NCBI GenBank assembly: GCA_949825065.1
Contig: OX463844.1
Span: forward strand, 30,530,033 to 30,594,032
Direction of reading: 5' to 3'
DNA: 64,000 nucleotides
Source of the DNA: Odontocerum albicorne
Taxonomy: Eukaryota; Arthropoda; Insecta; Trichoptera; Odontoceridae
Positions 46,105-61,410 of this stretch are shown in pieces; the first letter of the stretch is position 1; the number at the start of each line of letters is the position of its first letter. The translations under genes and the position numbers were made by a program. The notes beneath the pieces are model-generated. The model did no database searches. It was not told the origin of the DNA and worked only from the letters and a program-made list of their open reading frames with translations.

Positions 46105-46310
46105 CAATTGCATGGTTACTTGGTAAGAGACTGCCACTTGGTAATAAAGCTGCCATATTGTAAACTACAAAATAAAACATTTAAGTACATTTATTCAACA
46201 CTTTGTTGTAAAAACCATCTAATGACCTTACTGTCAGGTGGCAATCTCTTCCAACCGTCCAGATATTTTATATGTAAAGGAAGTTTTGAGAATTGCCATA
46301 GTTATATCTA
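46105..46310. repeat. Two S1 SINE tail pieces in opposite orientation
   Basis: On the + strand, GGTAAGAGACTGCCACTTGG then TGCCATATTGTAAACTAC is an S1-type tail. Just downstream the - strand carries GACGGTTGGAAGAGATTGCC and AC, another tail. Both are truncated. Confidence 0.4.
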
Positions 46311-46884
46311 AGAGCAAAGACCGGTGCAATAACACCAACTGTCAAAAATAACGAGTCCTTGTTTCCCAGTTAGCAGTTAATTTTAAATGTATCACATAGA
46401 TTAAATCGCAACTATTTATGATACGCACTCGTTGAGATTTACCGTCCGATAACTAGCCCGAAATCTTCAGTCCGAGTCATACTAGGTATTTAGTGTTGCG
46501 TGTCGCTTTTTTCACAATAAATCGGCCAGACTCGCTGAATCATGTCTTAGGTGTCACACGAAGGCAATGATGAATTTGTTATAAAGGACATCTTTTGACC
46601 CATTTGATAGAAATAAAAGTTACAAATCATTTTTATTTAATGTCGAGGTAGCTGTTATGATTTCTCACTAGAACAAAAAAATATATTTTGTTACATTTAT
46701 CTGATGCTGCTCACATTTGTGTCAACTTTTGTGCACATATATGAGCAGAAACAAATGAATGTATATGAGCAGAACAAATATGAGCAAAACAAATGAATGA
46801 CTGACGCGCAAATGCAATATTTATCAACGTCTTTAGTCTTTTATTTATTTGTAAATTTTTTTAAAAGTAGACGAAAAAAAAATT

Positions 46885-46985
46885 GTACTGATGCAAATGT
46901 CGAGTGTATGATAAGGTACCATTGAATATGATTTAGGTGTAGTTGATGAGATTATGATGCGGTTGGAATGTGCGTGTAATAAATA
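46885..46985 (+). pseudogene. Short RT fragment, motif A region
   Basis: The + strand reads YDKVPLNMI*V*LMRL, like the 'AYDrVPrelmWwaLrkrGv' segment around RT motif A of several non-LTR families. Only about 30 residues, with stops. The first Asp of the catalytic site is the only key residue covered. Confidence 0.35.
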
Positions 46986-47672
46986 GCTTGGGAATAAAGT
47001 GTACGTGTAAGGATGAGAATACATTGTCAATGTTTCAGTTGAATGTTCCGATTAAGGGATGAGAGTACTTCGTCACAAGTCTTTTCTAGTGAAGCGGTCC
47101 TCAAAATTCGTAAAATGGATGAGTTTTAACATTATGCAATTAAACTAAACATTATATTTAAATTATGTATTTTTTATAGTGAAAATTTAAGTTGTTTTAA
47201 TGCTACTAATTTAGTATTTTGGTAAATATTTAATCATTCTTTGTTCCTACGTGGCTGAACTTTCGCAATGCTCCTTTATTTACCTCAAGTAATCCATCTT
47301 CTTGAAATCCGTAATCTATATTTACTTCATTATTCCACTCAAAGTAAATCTTGATGCTTCCCATATCGAGATAAAAAAAAATAATATAAAATTCTACCCC
47401 TTGAAGTGACATATTAAGTATCGATTGACAACTTAATATTTGTAACTGATATTATATAATGTGGCCTGCATTTGACTTGATTGAACGCTGTAAATATTTA
47501 TTTATATATGCTTTCTCAATATTTTTATTATGACAGTCATATATATCATATACAGCTGGAAATTTTATTTTTTTAAGCTTTTTTTCCAATCGACAAGCTT
47601 GTGTTTTAAAAGTACAATCGGTTCCATGAGTATGTTTTAAATTAAGTAAATTAATACGATACTAGTTGCAAC

Positions 47673-50649
<2,977 letters not shown>

Positions 50650-50849
50650 NNNNNNNNNNNNNNNNNNNNNNNNNNNNNNNNNNNNNNNNNNNNNNNNNNN
50701 NNNNNNNNNNNNNNNNNNNNNNNNNNNNNNNNNNNNNNNNNNNNNNNNNNNNNNNNNNNNNNNNNNNNNNNNNNNNNNNNNNNNNNNNNNNNNNNNNNNN
50801 NNNNNNNNNNNNNNNNNNNNNNNNNNNNNNNNNNNNNNNNNNNNNNNNN
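50650..50849. other. Assembly gap (200 N)
   Basis: Exactly 200 unknown bases, probably a placeholder of arbitrary length. It cuts off the 5' end of the RTE-like element. The sequence on its right belongs to a different retrotransposon fragment. Confidence 1.
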
Positions 50850-51190
50850 TCTTCTTTAGTTTACGTTAGACTTGTGCCTGTCATTATCCCCGACTGCCTC
50901 TTTTGATATGTTTCCAGCTATTCTTCCATCTTTTTGGAGGTCTTACTAGGAGACGACTTTCAGTATGTATTTTATGCATTTCCATGTGGTCTTTTCAGCG
51001 ACTTGTGCGATTTTTACTGTATTTAACAATATTCTCTACGTCTCATATTTGTCAGATATCGGAGTTTCCAACTCTATCTCTAAGTGCTTTCAATAGCTCT
51101 GAGAGTTTTTATTTCATTAGTTTTGAGCATACTTTTTGTTTATGTTGTATCTGTTCTACACTCTATTTCATAAGTCATGATTGGTATTAA
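50850..51190 (-). pseudogene. Non-LTR ORF C-terminal fragment right of the gap
   Basis: Degenerate - strand frame: KALRDRVGNSDI, DVENIVKYSKNRTSR*KDHM, then RLLVRPPKRWKNSWKHIKRG. This fits the end of a non-LTR ORF ('slRDRirN...tkvkDvi...RP.gRPPkRWkd'). It differs from the element left of the gap. Confidence 0.45.
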
Positions 51191-51199
51191 TATATATCT

Positions 51200-52690
51200 G
51201 CTCTTTCCATAATAGCAATTTTTTCGAAGTCATCATTTTAGTGCCATTTTTCAAGAAAAAAAGAACAATTTAATAATCATGTTTCGTGGATTTATATTTT
51301 GTATGTTACAATTTTTTATCCTATATTATAGTTATTTTTGAGAAACATTATTTGATCATTGAATCCATTGAATGTTAATTAGATAAATCGAGTTTATTAA
51401 ATAATATTCAGGTTACGTTTATGCTAGATTTCTTCTAAAAGGTGCAATTTATTTTAGATTTGTTTTGAATACATTTATGCTTTGTTTCACACCATTCTTC
51501 CTACATTATTCCAGGCAGTTTTTACGGTGATATTCGAGGTTTTTTTATTGTTAGTCCTCAGTGAAATTTATGTCATTTCAATAGAAGATTAAATGTAAAA
51601 ATCAGTTTTTTCAATCATATATGTTTTAATATCACGCAATTATGCTAAGGTTTTATGGCAAAATACGGAAATGTATTATATTATTTCACTTAAATTGATA
51701 GTACTTTCATTTTCCTATCTTCAGAACTGAACACACCTAGCGCTTTATATTTAACAAACATTATGTAAACTTTCACAACTCGTTGTAATGTTCCATTTAT
51801 TTATTTATAAATAACTCATAACCATTATATGATAAGAGCATTGAACATATATCCCATGCATTTCCTATACAAGTTGCATTGGTTTTTTTCTTTATTCATG
51901 TCGAGCAAAGCAGGGGACATGTCTTATTTGAGTATCACATTAAATTGAAAAAATGAAGATAATGTTCTAAAACGAATTTAATATAAATTTTTTGGAAACA
52001 TAAATATTATGACAACTTATTGTATATATAACATACGAGTATATTCGGATTTTTAGAGTAAATATATATATTTTTTTAAATTTGATGCCCGCTGTTTTAC
52101 GTGTAACGCATCAATATTAAATATATTTTTTAATATCTTCTTGTTCAGTCCCTTATGACTGAGCTCGTTGAGATTCCTTATGACGGGACTCATCAACCCA
52201 AATGTGGCTATGGTGATTCGGCACCTCTCCCTTTGGGCTTCTTGGAGTGCAGTCGGTTTTTAAATAAGCGGGTTGTTTATTTCTACATGTTTATTAAATA
52301 AGTAAACATGTATAAAAGAACTTCAAACTTTTTTCCACATTTTGTTCAGATTTTTACAATATAAAATATAAACACTATTTTGGTACTCCTTTTAGTAAAA
52401 ATATCGTTTCATGTCACTGCACGAGATAAATATTGTACTGTCAAAGTATTACTATTTAGGCGTTTGGGTAATCAATAAATGTTTATTATAAAATATCGTC
52501 GTTATGCGGAAATTTGAAACGGACGACAATAAATTAAAACATTTTTTCCATAACAATTATGTCAAATGAATTATTTCTTTCACGTTTGGTCTAGTTTGAC
52601 ATATTAAGGATATTGTTTATATATGGTCATACCGGTTAGCAATAATTATAGCATATACGTGACAAAAGCTCAACGTGCTTCGATCACACA
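51200..52690. other. AT-rich stretch with one GC-richer patch
   Basis: Mostly featureless. At about 52140-52265 the phrases CCCTTATGACTGAGCTCGTT and CCTTATGACGGGACTCATCA form an internal near-repeat, probably an old repeat 3' end; the family is not recognised. Confidence 0.4.
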
Positions 52691-52716
52691 AGGTCGTACG
52701 TAATCTTAGCTTTCTT

Positions 52717-52730
52717 ACGTCATATGACGT
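52717..52730. promoter_or_regulatory. CRE-like palindrome
   Basis: ACGTCATATGACGT is a perfect 14-bp palindrome made of two CRE half sites (TGACGT), followed by CTAAG. A TCAGTC arthropod initiator-like sequence lies about 30 bp downstream. No coding exon is visible nearby, so this may be coincidental. Confidence 0.2.
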
Positions 52731-54085
52731 CTAAGCATACCTCTAGTGCTAGTCAGTCACACATTCTACATGTTTGCGTACGTGCCTTTGCGGTTAACAG
52801 GATATTCCGTAAGCAACAGTTTACATTATTTAACGCTACCAAATACAACATACACAAAGTCAAACAAAATAAAGTTTGCAAAAGGCAATGTTTCGTCAAT
52901 TGGTGATTTAAAGTTAGCCGATTGTTATCTAACCGGAGACGTGAGTTGCAAATAGTTGCAAATTGAAATGTTTATTTTGAAAGTCGACGTTTTTCAAAGC
53001 TATTCATTGTGATTCGAATTAGTTTTCAATAGCCGTAGTTTGAATTAAATTATAAGAGTTAAATAAGCAAACAATATGTTATTTATTGTTTAGGCATTAA
53101 CTAAACAAATTATCAAGTAAAACAAAGTGTTCTACAATAATAATTTGATGATGTTTTCTTAAGATTATTTTACACTTGAAAAAAGTCAAGGAAAAAAAAC
53201 AATTAATGTTTTTTTTCCAGTCATATTTTAAACACATATGTATATTGAATATTCAACCTAAAATAAGTTCATTTTTAACATTGAAAGATAAACATGTTAA
53301 GTCTTCACTAGAGAAATATGTTAAGTCTTCACTAGAGAAATATGTCAACAAATTTAAAATCCATCAAATAATAATTATCAACCAGAGTATCATCAATCGA
53401 TAAACTTGTTCCATGAAGCGGTTTAAAATTTTTATTGATAAATTTGCTTAAATAATATTTCTGTGCATATCATATAAATTCATCGTGAAACTCAACTATC
53501 ATTAAAATATTCTCATAACAATGAAGCAATATTAAAACTTATTTAATTTTTTTGTAATATTAATCACATGTCGTAGAAATGAGAAACTTTCCATATATCT
53601 TGTAGTGAATGATACAAACATGGTATAGTTATATGTGGTCTTAATGTCAATGCCACAAAAAGAAGTTGTGTTCTCAGCTGCACCGGGAAGTTGGTGGCAT
53701 GCTAGCGTAGTGACCACCGCCCATAGCGCCTCAGGTGATGAATGCGTTCCACACTCCGTAGCCATACCTTCACATGTTCATACCGTTTCGTGTGGTGACT
53801 ACACATTCTATATAAAATTAGTAATATAATTACAATATTTTTAACTTTTGTGAAATTAGCGTATTTGTGAAAAAGGTTTTCTGTATTCATAAACCTTGTG
53901 AAAAAAACAATTTTTATCAAATTTGTAAATGATTAATTATTATATAAACTTGTGTGTAGCATTTTAACTATTGCAATTTTAACTACGAAAATTAAAACAA
54001 TAACCACAATTGACAACAAAATCACCTTCATATAATGATGTCCAAATGCAAGAAGAAATATGGTAATTGTAATATGTTAAAAATT
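52731..54085. other. AT-rich stretch with an unassigned GC-rich patch
   Basis: A 24-bp unit GTTAAGTCTTCACTAGAGAA is duplicated in tandem at about 53293-53344. At 53640-53800 a GC-rich patch is open in several frames (- strand contains VERIHHLRRYGRWSLR). Neither strand gives a recognised protein. Confidence 0.4.
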
Positions 54086-54087
54086 AC

Positions 54088-54242
54088 CTGGCGGGTTCAT
54101 TGTCATATGGAAATAGCTTCTGATTAATTCAGAAATATGTTATATACGCCCTAAGGGAAAACCAGACTGGAATCCCTTTAAAAGTTCTGGGTTCACTCGG
54201 GAATCGAACCCGCAGCTCCGGGCTGGAAAATACAGGTTTTAC
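54088..54242 (-). repeat. tRNA-derived SINE S1, - strand
   Basis: On the - strand: TTGGTAAAACCTGTATTTTC, CAGCCCGGAGCTGC and GGGTTCGATTCCCG (a perfect B box), then AACCCAGAACTTTTAAAGGG, ATTCCAGTCTGG and a GACAATGAACCCGCCAGGTA tail. Among the best preserved B boxes in the window. Confidence 0.7.
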
Positions 54243-55567
54243 CAAAAATAATAAAGTAGTGTATACGTTTAAACAAATATTATATAAAATCTTTTCGTTA
54301 ACATGTTTCGAACAATAATATATTTATCAAATGTTTTTCAAGTTTTTTGGGGTTATATGTTAGTGTTCTCATTTACTGAATAAAAAACATAAATACGTTA
54401 ATAAAATTTAATTTATGATGTTGAATTTTGTGTTGTGCTGAAAAGAAGCTTTTATTCGATTCGGTATTGACATTTACTTCGATAAACGTCATAATTATTA
54501 CTTTGTTCAACGATGATGTTATATTGAATCCCAACATATTTTAACTGTTATGATTTCTTAATACGTGGGGATTCGAACATTTCCAATAGTTATTAAAATA
54601 TTTTATCAAAAAACCTATTAAGTAGGCTTGAAAAAGTATAAATAATTTTTTTCAAATTGAATTTACCTAAGTATGTATTTTGATTGAATTTTAATTAAAT
54701 ATTTAGTAAATGTTTCATTTTTTATATTATTCAGTATTCTTCTATTCCAGTTTTTCAAATGTGGTTCAATTCATAAAACAAATCAGAAAAATATAACAAC
54801 TTTCTTTTCTTTCTCGCTACTTCTATTATTTAAAATTAATTTAAAAGTTGAGCTTAAAATCTATCACAAAAATACATAAATTGAGCATAAAATCTACCAC
54901 TAAAACTATATTTTATCTTTAGTCGGTGAATAATATTTTCGATATACTCGTATCTCCTTGATGATATTTAGATTTGCTATGTCCATATAATTTAAATAAT
55001 TGAAAAATATAATTAAATATCATGGAATGATTCAATAAATGTGTATTATTTGAATTAAAATTCAAGTTTGATATCTTAAGGTCAATTTTTTGTTCCAATA
55101 ATTTGAAATCATAATCAATACCACATTATTTGTTTTTTGAATTGCAGTTCTTCTTAAGCTATTATTTCAAATGATAATCAATCAATTATTTTATATTTAA
55201 ATTTGTACAATCGATTGACCTTATACTCACTTGTGGTTATATGAACAGTATTTTATTTATTTATTTTTTTCCAACCACAGGAACTATTTATATTGATTGC
55301 TGGTCACTGAAAAAATATATACAAATATTTTGCATTACACATTTAAAATTCTCGATGTCATTTTTATATGCCCTAGAATGCAATTTGCAATCGGGTAATT
55401 AATAGGTAGAGTGTGGTAACTTATATTGAAATGTAAATTTACCAGTGTCCGTATATTGTGAAATCTAAAGTCTAACACTTAAGGGGTAAAGCCACTTGTT
55501 ATAATTTATTTTTAATAACTTAATAAACTTAAAACGATTTTTAGTTTTCATTTCGAAATGTAAAAGT

Positions 55568-55690
55568 GAGCCCTGTAGTCTAGTTAGTAACACGCATGTC
55601 TTCCACCCAGTGATTTCGGTTTCAATGCCCAATGGTACCTAAAAGAATGGGTTTCTTGCCTGGTTAATAATAATAAAAGGAAATTTTATA
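55568..55690 (+). repeat. SINE S1, head part
   Basis: GAGCCCTGTAGTCTAGTTAG and TAACACGCATGTCTTCCACC form the head. The B box is changed (CGGTTTCAATGCCC) and the tail is missing. Confidence 0.55.
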
Positions 55691-55699
55691 GAGCGTCGC

Positions 55700-56965
55700 G
55701 AATCGAACTCAGTATTATTGAAAGATCAAAGATATTACAAAAAATAAAACTAATTCATTGTTACGATTGGAAAGTAAGGGCTGTGGCCATATTATATTAG
55801 GTATTTTTCAACATATTTGATTAAAAAATAGTTACATTTTCTAGTCAGTATAACCAAACTATTGTTTTCAAATTTATGTGAAGAGAAAAAAAATGGGATT
55901 GAAAGAGTATTTAAAAGAGTCTCATTGATTTAAGAGTCTCATTGATTGAGTATTGGTTGTAAAATTAATGTGATATGTAAACCAATTGGCTAAACAGTTT
56001 TTATAAAGCGTTAGTCGTCAAGTTTTTATCAGTTCTCGACGTTTGTTAGTATTACTAACATGTATAATATCGACAACTGACAGTGAATTCCTATTTCAGT
56101 GGTTCTGAACTTGGAGGCTCGTGTAAGGGTGCTAACGACGACATTGTTTTTAATTTTGTCTGTCGGACAAGCTTTTCCAAATGTCAACATCACCGACATG
56201 GATTTGTTGAAGAGAACTTATCAAAACTAATGTTTAATATCTGGATAATTTTTTATTCTTGAATTTTTTTTATCAGACTTACTTATTTTAGAATATATTT
56301 ATATTTTTTCAAGAAAACTCTTTTTAAATTATGGATTAGTGTTAAAATATACCATTTATTATTATGATATCAAATTTATAAGAAAAATTAGTTAATGTAG
56401 TCTAGTTATTTAGAAATGGGATGTTATTTCATAGATTTAAACATATATTTTTTTACGCGTGTTGCTTTTATAATTATTTAAAAAATACTGAGAGATCAAT
56501 TTCCCCTCGGGCTAGACAAACAGTTTTACTTAAACAATTTTTTTTTCCATGTTTTGATTTTGTCTTTGTATTCCCGAGTCAAAGTGTATTTATCTGAAAA
56601 AAGTATTTATTTATAGCATTTAAATCAAATACATATCTTTTGTCAGATGATTTTGCAAGGTACAACAAAAACGGCGCACGTTTAAGTGATGCATTATTAA
56701 TTTCAGAACGGAATCGACTGTGACGTTGTCAATGCTGTTATGAAAACACTTACAAAATAATATTCGTGAGCGTCCAAATTGATTGTATTATCAGGTGTAA
56801 TCAAGTGTTTCAGTATGAACAATATGAAATATTTATAAAAATGTGAAGAAATTGATCTTTAATATTCTAACAATGGAATCTTAAATGCTTGAACAATCGA
56901 ATCTGAAATGTTTGAACATTACGAATTATCGAATTTGAAGAATTGCTGATACGGATGACATGCTT
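55700..56965. other. AT-rich stretch
   Basis: No genes. At about 56096, CAGTGGTTCTGAACTTGG resembles a hAT-type terminal repeat, but no partner end was found. Confidence 0.4.
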
Positions 56966-56970
56966 TAAAG

Positions 56971-57215
56971 TTGGCATGTCAAACTCTCGGCTCGCGGGCC
57001 TTATGTGCCCCCCCCCCCCCCCCAAGAAGTTATCTACCTGCCGAGACTTTTGAAAAAAATATTTATCTATAAAATGAAAAAAATATTAATAATTTGTTTT
57101 GGAGTTAAGAAATAAACTTTTATTTTGTTAATTTTTATATTGAAAACATATGGCCTTCAACCTAACGTAAAATAGCTAATGTGGCCTATGGTGCAAAACA
57201 AATTGGACACGACTA
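56971..57215. mobile_element. Short non-autonomous hAT element with 8-bp target duplication
   Basis: CTTTAAAG is present at 56963-56970 and 57216-57223, an 8-bp duplication as expected for hAT. The ends are TTGGCATGTCAAACTC and, reading inward from the right, TAGTCGTGTCCAATTT; both are variants of the hAT end CAGGGGTGTCMAAYT. The inside has GGCTCGCGGGCCTTATGTG, a run of 16 C, and CTAATGTGGCCTATGGTGC. 245 bp, no coding capacity. Confidence 0.8.
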
Positions 57216-57527
57216 CTTTAAAGTTATGATTTATCATAAAATGTCAATCAGCAGAGAAAATTAATGGAGATTAAACTTTTTTTCGATGGAAATATAGCTT
57301 TTGCAGAGCCCTTGATATTCACGTGGAATCCCGATAGACTTTTACCACTCCAGTTCTAGATGCTGCCCTACTCTTAGATTGCGAAAGATAATGTATCGGT
57401 AAAGATAAAAGAAAATATATTTTTACATTCAAAACACTGTCCATTTGGTTTCAATTTTCATTTTAATGTGGTACCTTCGTAGCTTTTTTTTCTTCCAGAT
57501 CAGAATCTATGAAAATGTAGGAGTGTT

Positions 57528-57745
57528 TTTTTAATTATCTAGTTGGTAAGATGCTTGTCTTTCCACCCGATGGTTACGAGTTCGATTCCCGTTTGAACCC
57601 ACATTCTTCAAAAAGGTTCGTCTCTGGTTTTCATCAAAGGCTGCTTTAATAACTTTCTGGTTAGTTGAAGACTTTGCCACAGGGAAATAAGTCCACCAAG
57701 TTGTACTTTATACAACGGGAATGTAATATAAAACAAGTATACTAT
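57528..57745 (+). repeat. tRNA-derived SINE S1, complete
   Basis: ATCTAGTTGGTAAGATGC (A box) and CGAGTTCGATTCCCG (B box) are followed by TGAACCCACATTCTTCAAAA, GTCTCTGGTTTTCATC, TTCTGGTTAGTTGAAGACTT, TAAGTCCACCAAGTTGTACT and TTATACAACGGGAATGTAAT. All blocks of the family are present. Confidence 0.75.
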
Positions 57746-58164
57746 AATACAGCATTGTGGATAATTTAGTCAAATAATTAAAAAAACTTAAATAGTAAAA
57801 AAAATTGAAAAAGGGTTCAAAGAAAATGTTTCGCTTCTAAATTTTGCACTTTGAAAAACTTTAGAAAAAAACATTGATGCATGTAAATATCGCATTGCAA
57901 ATTGAAATTATTATTTCTGTAATTTCACGGAAAATACAATAATGGAGATGGAAGTGAGCAATAGTATTGAGTAACATTTACATAATCAAGTTAACTTGAC
58001 GGTCTGTTCTGCTATAATCAGTTCAATGCTATGACATATGAAGGTTTGAGTTGCACAAATGTGCAATTATTGTTATGAATGATATGCGATGAAACGTCTA
58101 TTAGTGATAATCACGGTAAATTTTTTTTATCATATCAATATAATACAGTTCTTGGGAAATTCAC

Positions 58165-58560
58165 AGACTAAAGAAAACCGAAGAAATGCTGTAGAAATGC
58201 ATGAACAGAGAACAATACATGGGAGAGGGGGGCAATGTATGACAGAATACGCCATGAAGTTATTTGAAAATAATGTGAACTTAAGGTTGCTACGCTGAAT
58301 AAGATGAAAAAGCGTATTCAGCGATAGTTTGGGCATGCAGAACAAATAAATGAAGAAAAACTAACAAAACAAATGTACAGTGCAAATATGAGGGGATGGC
58401 GTGAAACGTATGTTTGGACAGAGGAATAATATTTTGAAGTCAGATAAATCGTAGGAGTTGTATGAGAAGGTGTTTGTATGTCGAAGAGGCGAAATATGTG
58501 TATCGAGATAAGTAAATCTGTCAGCTCTGCCAACCCAGATACGTAAACTGTAAGATAATG
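58165..58560 (+). pseudogene. Family A 3' fragment
   Basis: The + strand reads RRNAVEMHEQRTIHG (the 'NAVEMraLRtiyG' block), then NVNLRLLR and a decayed LGMQNK*MKKN*QNKC (from 'wFGHaexinexklTKqm'). It ends CAGCTCTGCCAACCCAGATA. Heavily mutated. Confidence 0.6.
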
Positions 58561-61405
58561 TGTATGTATGTGTAACACAAATCTTTTAGAAATCATTTTA
58601 ATATTGTTGTTAAATAACAAAACACTAAATAATAGCCCTGACACTGTATTTTTAATATTGTTAACAGATTTAGAACAAAAACTGTTATCGCGTAATTTGT
58701 GTAAAACTGTAGTTTCTATAAAAACCTACATGACTTATTTAGTTTAACCCGTGAATATTTCTTTAACAGATTTTACTTAAAAAACAACCAAATTTAACTG
58801 TCTTGCCTAATCTATTGAGAGAATATCGATTGTGTTTGTAGGTAAGAGTACGTCTAATTCAAAATATTGTATATAACAATAATATCTATGAGAAGAGGTG
58901 TAATATTTTGTTTCTAAAATGGCTGATTTTTTATTTTATTGCAAAAATAACTTTTGTATTAGAAGTTTATTTATTTATTATAAATATTTTTTTCTCAATG
59001 GTTTAGAACTGCCTTTTGGGTTGGTTGTCAATAAATAAAGTCTTCTTTTTTCTTTTCTGGAATTATCCCTTACTGTAAACACGCGCTTTTATTTCTCTCT
59101 GCGAGCCTCTTGATTTATTTCAACAGGTTTGGTGAATCATTCATTGAACAATCAAAATATTTTTTATGAATTCAACATTATTTCTGTCACTTGGATTTAT
59201 TTATCGTTAATATCGTATATAGCCAGATAACACTTATTCTTCAAAAATTACGAATACGATAAGTATTTCATGTGCGTGTTTTTGATAAACTGATTCTGAG
59301 CTTTATACTCGTAAAAATTAAAAGATGTGAGCTTAAAATAATGTGAAATTTAAAAGTTGTATATAAAGTTGTTTAATTCAATTTGAAGAAACATAAACTG
59401 ATTGATTAAAAACGATTTGAGAAAGGATTCACAATAATTAAACGTAGACTTTTTTATAAGATATTTTGGTGGCAAAATAAATTCGAATATTTTGGATTTG
59501 AAACATGTATTTTTTAATTAAAAAAAAGAATGTTAAGAAATATTAGCTGAGCATTTCTTAAAAATTAATAAGGGTTAAATTGTTTATGATATATATAGTT
59601 AGTAAAGCTTTAAAATTAGAAAGTGTATCACATAGTAATATTTTTTACTCAATCTCTTAAATGGTGGTTTTACGACAGAACACCATGCTAATTCATTGAT
59701 AACATTTATTATACCTATCGATATTTTGCATCGGTGTTGAGTATGCAAAAATTACATAAATCTTATTATATTTATATAATTGCCATTTAAACGCAATTAA
59801 TTCATTGGCACATTTTTACACTTAGTTGACAATACAGAGGTCATTAAAAAATAACTTAAATTTACATTTTATCGATATGTGAATTTAAAAAAAATACTTT
59901 ATCGATTTTAATGATTGAATTGTATGAACGTATTAAATATAAACAGTGCATATCAAACCTTATCGCCTTGCAAAGGGCTAAATACCGTCTATTAAGTCAC
60001 ACAACATTTTAATAACACTCTCTTATAAACTTGCGTAAATTTAGATGCATGTGTACGTTAAGTATAACAAAAAATAGGTATGTATTAAGTTATTTACCTA
60101 TTTAAAAAAAGCTAAAAATTAAGGGTAAGTTAAGATTTATTCTTAAATTGCTAACGAACTCAATTATTAATAATTATCAAATTAAAACAATTCTTAAAAT
60201 TATTTTTAGTAAAAGGGTTATTTTTATCACAGCTGCATAAATTTCATATGATTGTTTGTCAGGTAATCAAATTTGACGAACGCTATTCGGAGCGGAACCC
60301 ATCAATACTATAATTTCCATGCACGACAATTTATATTCGGCGTGTCTCGTTTCGTAAACTTAACAAAACCATGAAATATGTTTATAGAATTGTCCTCGGC
60401 ATTAAGGAAATATCAAGATTGATAACTATCTTTTTACTTAATAAAATATAATTACCCAACCCGCTGACAAATTACACACACTTCATCTTTAGAAATGACA
60501 AGTGAAAAAATATTTGGAAATTCGGAGGCAATATGGACGGTATTCCATCAAAACAGCTTAACCCACTGATCAATAGATAAATTAATTGCCAGACCAGAAA
60601 GTAATGATCTCTATATATAAAAAAATATAAATTATCAATCCCAAAAGTTGTAACATTTTTTTGTAAAGCATGTGATCATGCCAGTTGATATTCCGACTTG
60701 TCTAATTGAAACAATCTGCCAACATACTGATAAATCAAGATAAACTTATAACACGTTTAATAAAATATAATAGTATATTTTAAATTATTAAAAATATTTA
60801 TTGGTTATGATGGCAAATATAAAAAATATACTAAAAAATAATTCTTTTCGTTTTTTTAAAATAAGAAATGATTTTGATTTTTCAATCATTTCGAATACCA
60901 GGAATACTATTATATTTTATTAGAAATACGGTATTACTTTAAAGTTTTTCAAGAATGCTTTTAAGATATAGTTTGTTAAATTAAATGTTTTAAAAGCTTC
61001 GACCCAAATTATTTTGTATTAATAATACTCATAAAATCATATTAGAAATTGTCGATAGACTATTTTTGTCTAACACTGTTCACATACTATTTGAATGTGT
61101 TTTGTCGTTCATTTGTCTTTTTATTTCGAAAAGAGTGACACGACGGTACCTTGAGTTTTGAAATCGTCGTTAATATTTTTCTTACATTTTAACTTAAGTG
61201 AATTTTCGTGTTTTTGTTACCGAGTACGTAAAATGAGACAATTGAACTATTTAAAAACAATCGATTTATTGAAATAGAAAACAATCGAGTTATTGAAATG
61301 AAAAATATTTATAATACTATTGAGATACAATATTTACATATTTGATATATTTTCTCGGATACTACCTATATATTGATTGGGGTTAATACTTAATACTGAA
61401 TTTTA
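58561..61405. other. AT-rich stretch without recognisable genes
   Basis: No supported feature seen in this nearly 3-kb stretch. Confidence 0.5.
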
Positions 61406-61410
61406 ATGCA

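Noticed and set aside
56096..56200. Second hAT element starting CAGTGGTTCTGAAC
   Set aside because: Only one end resembles a hAT terminus. No matching right end or 8-bp duplication was found.
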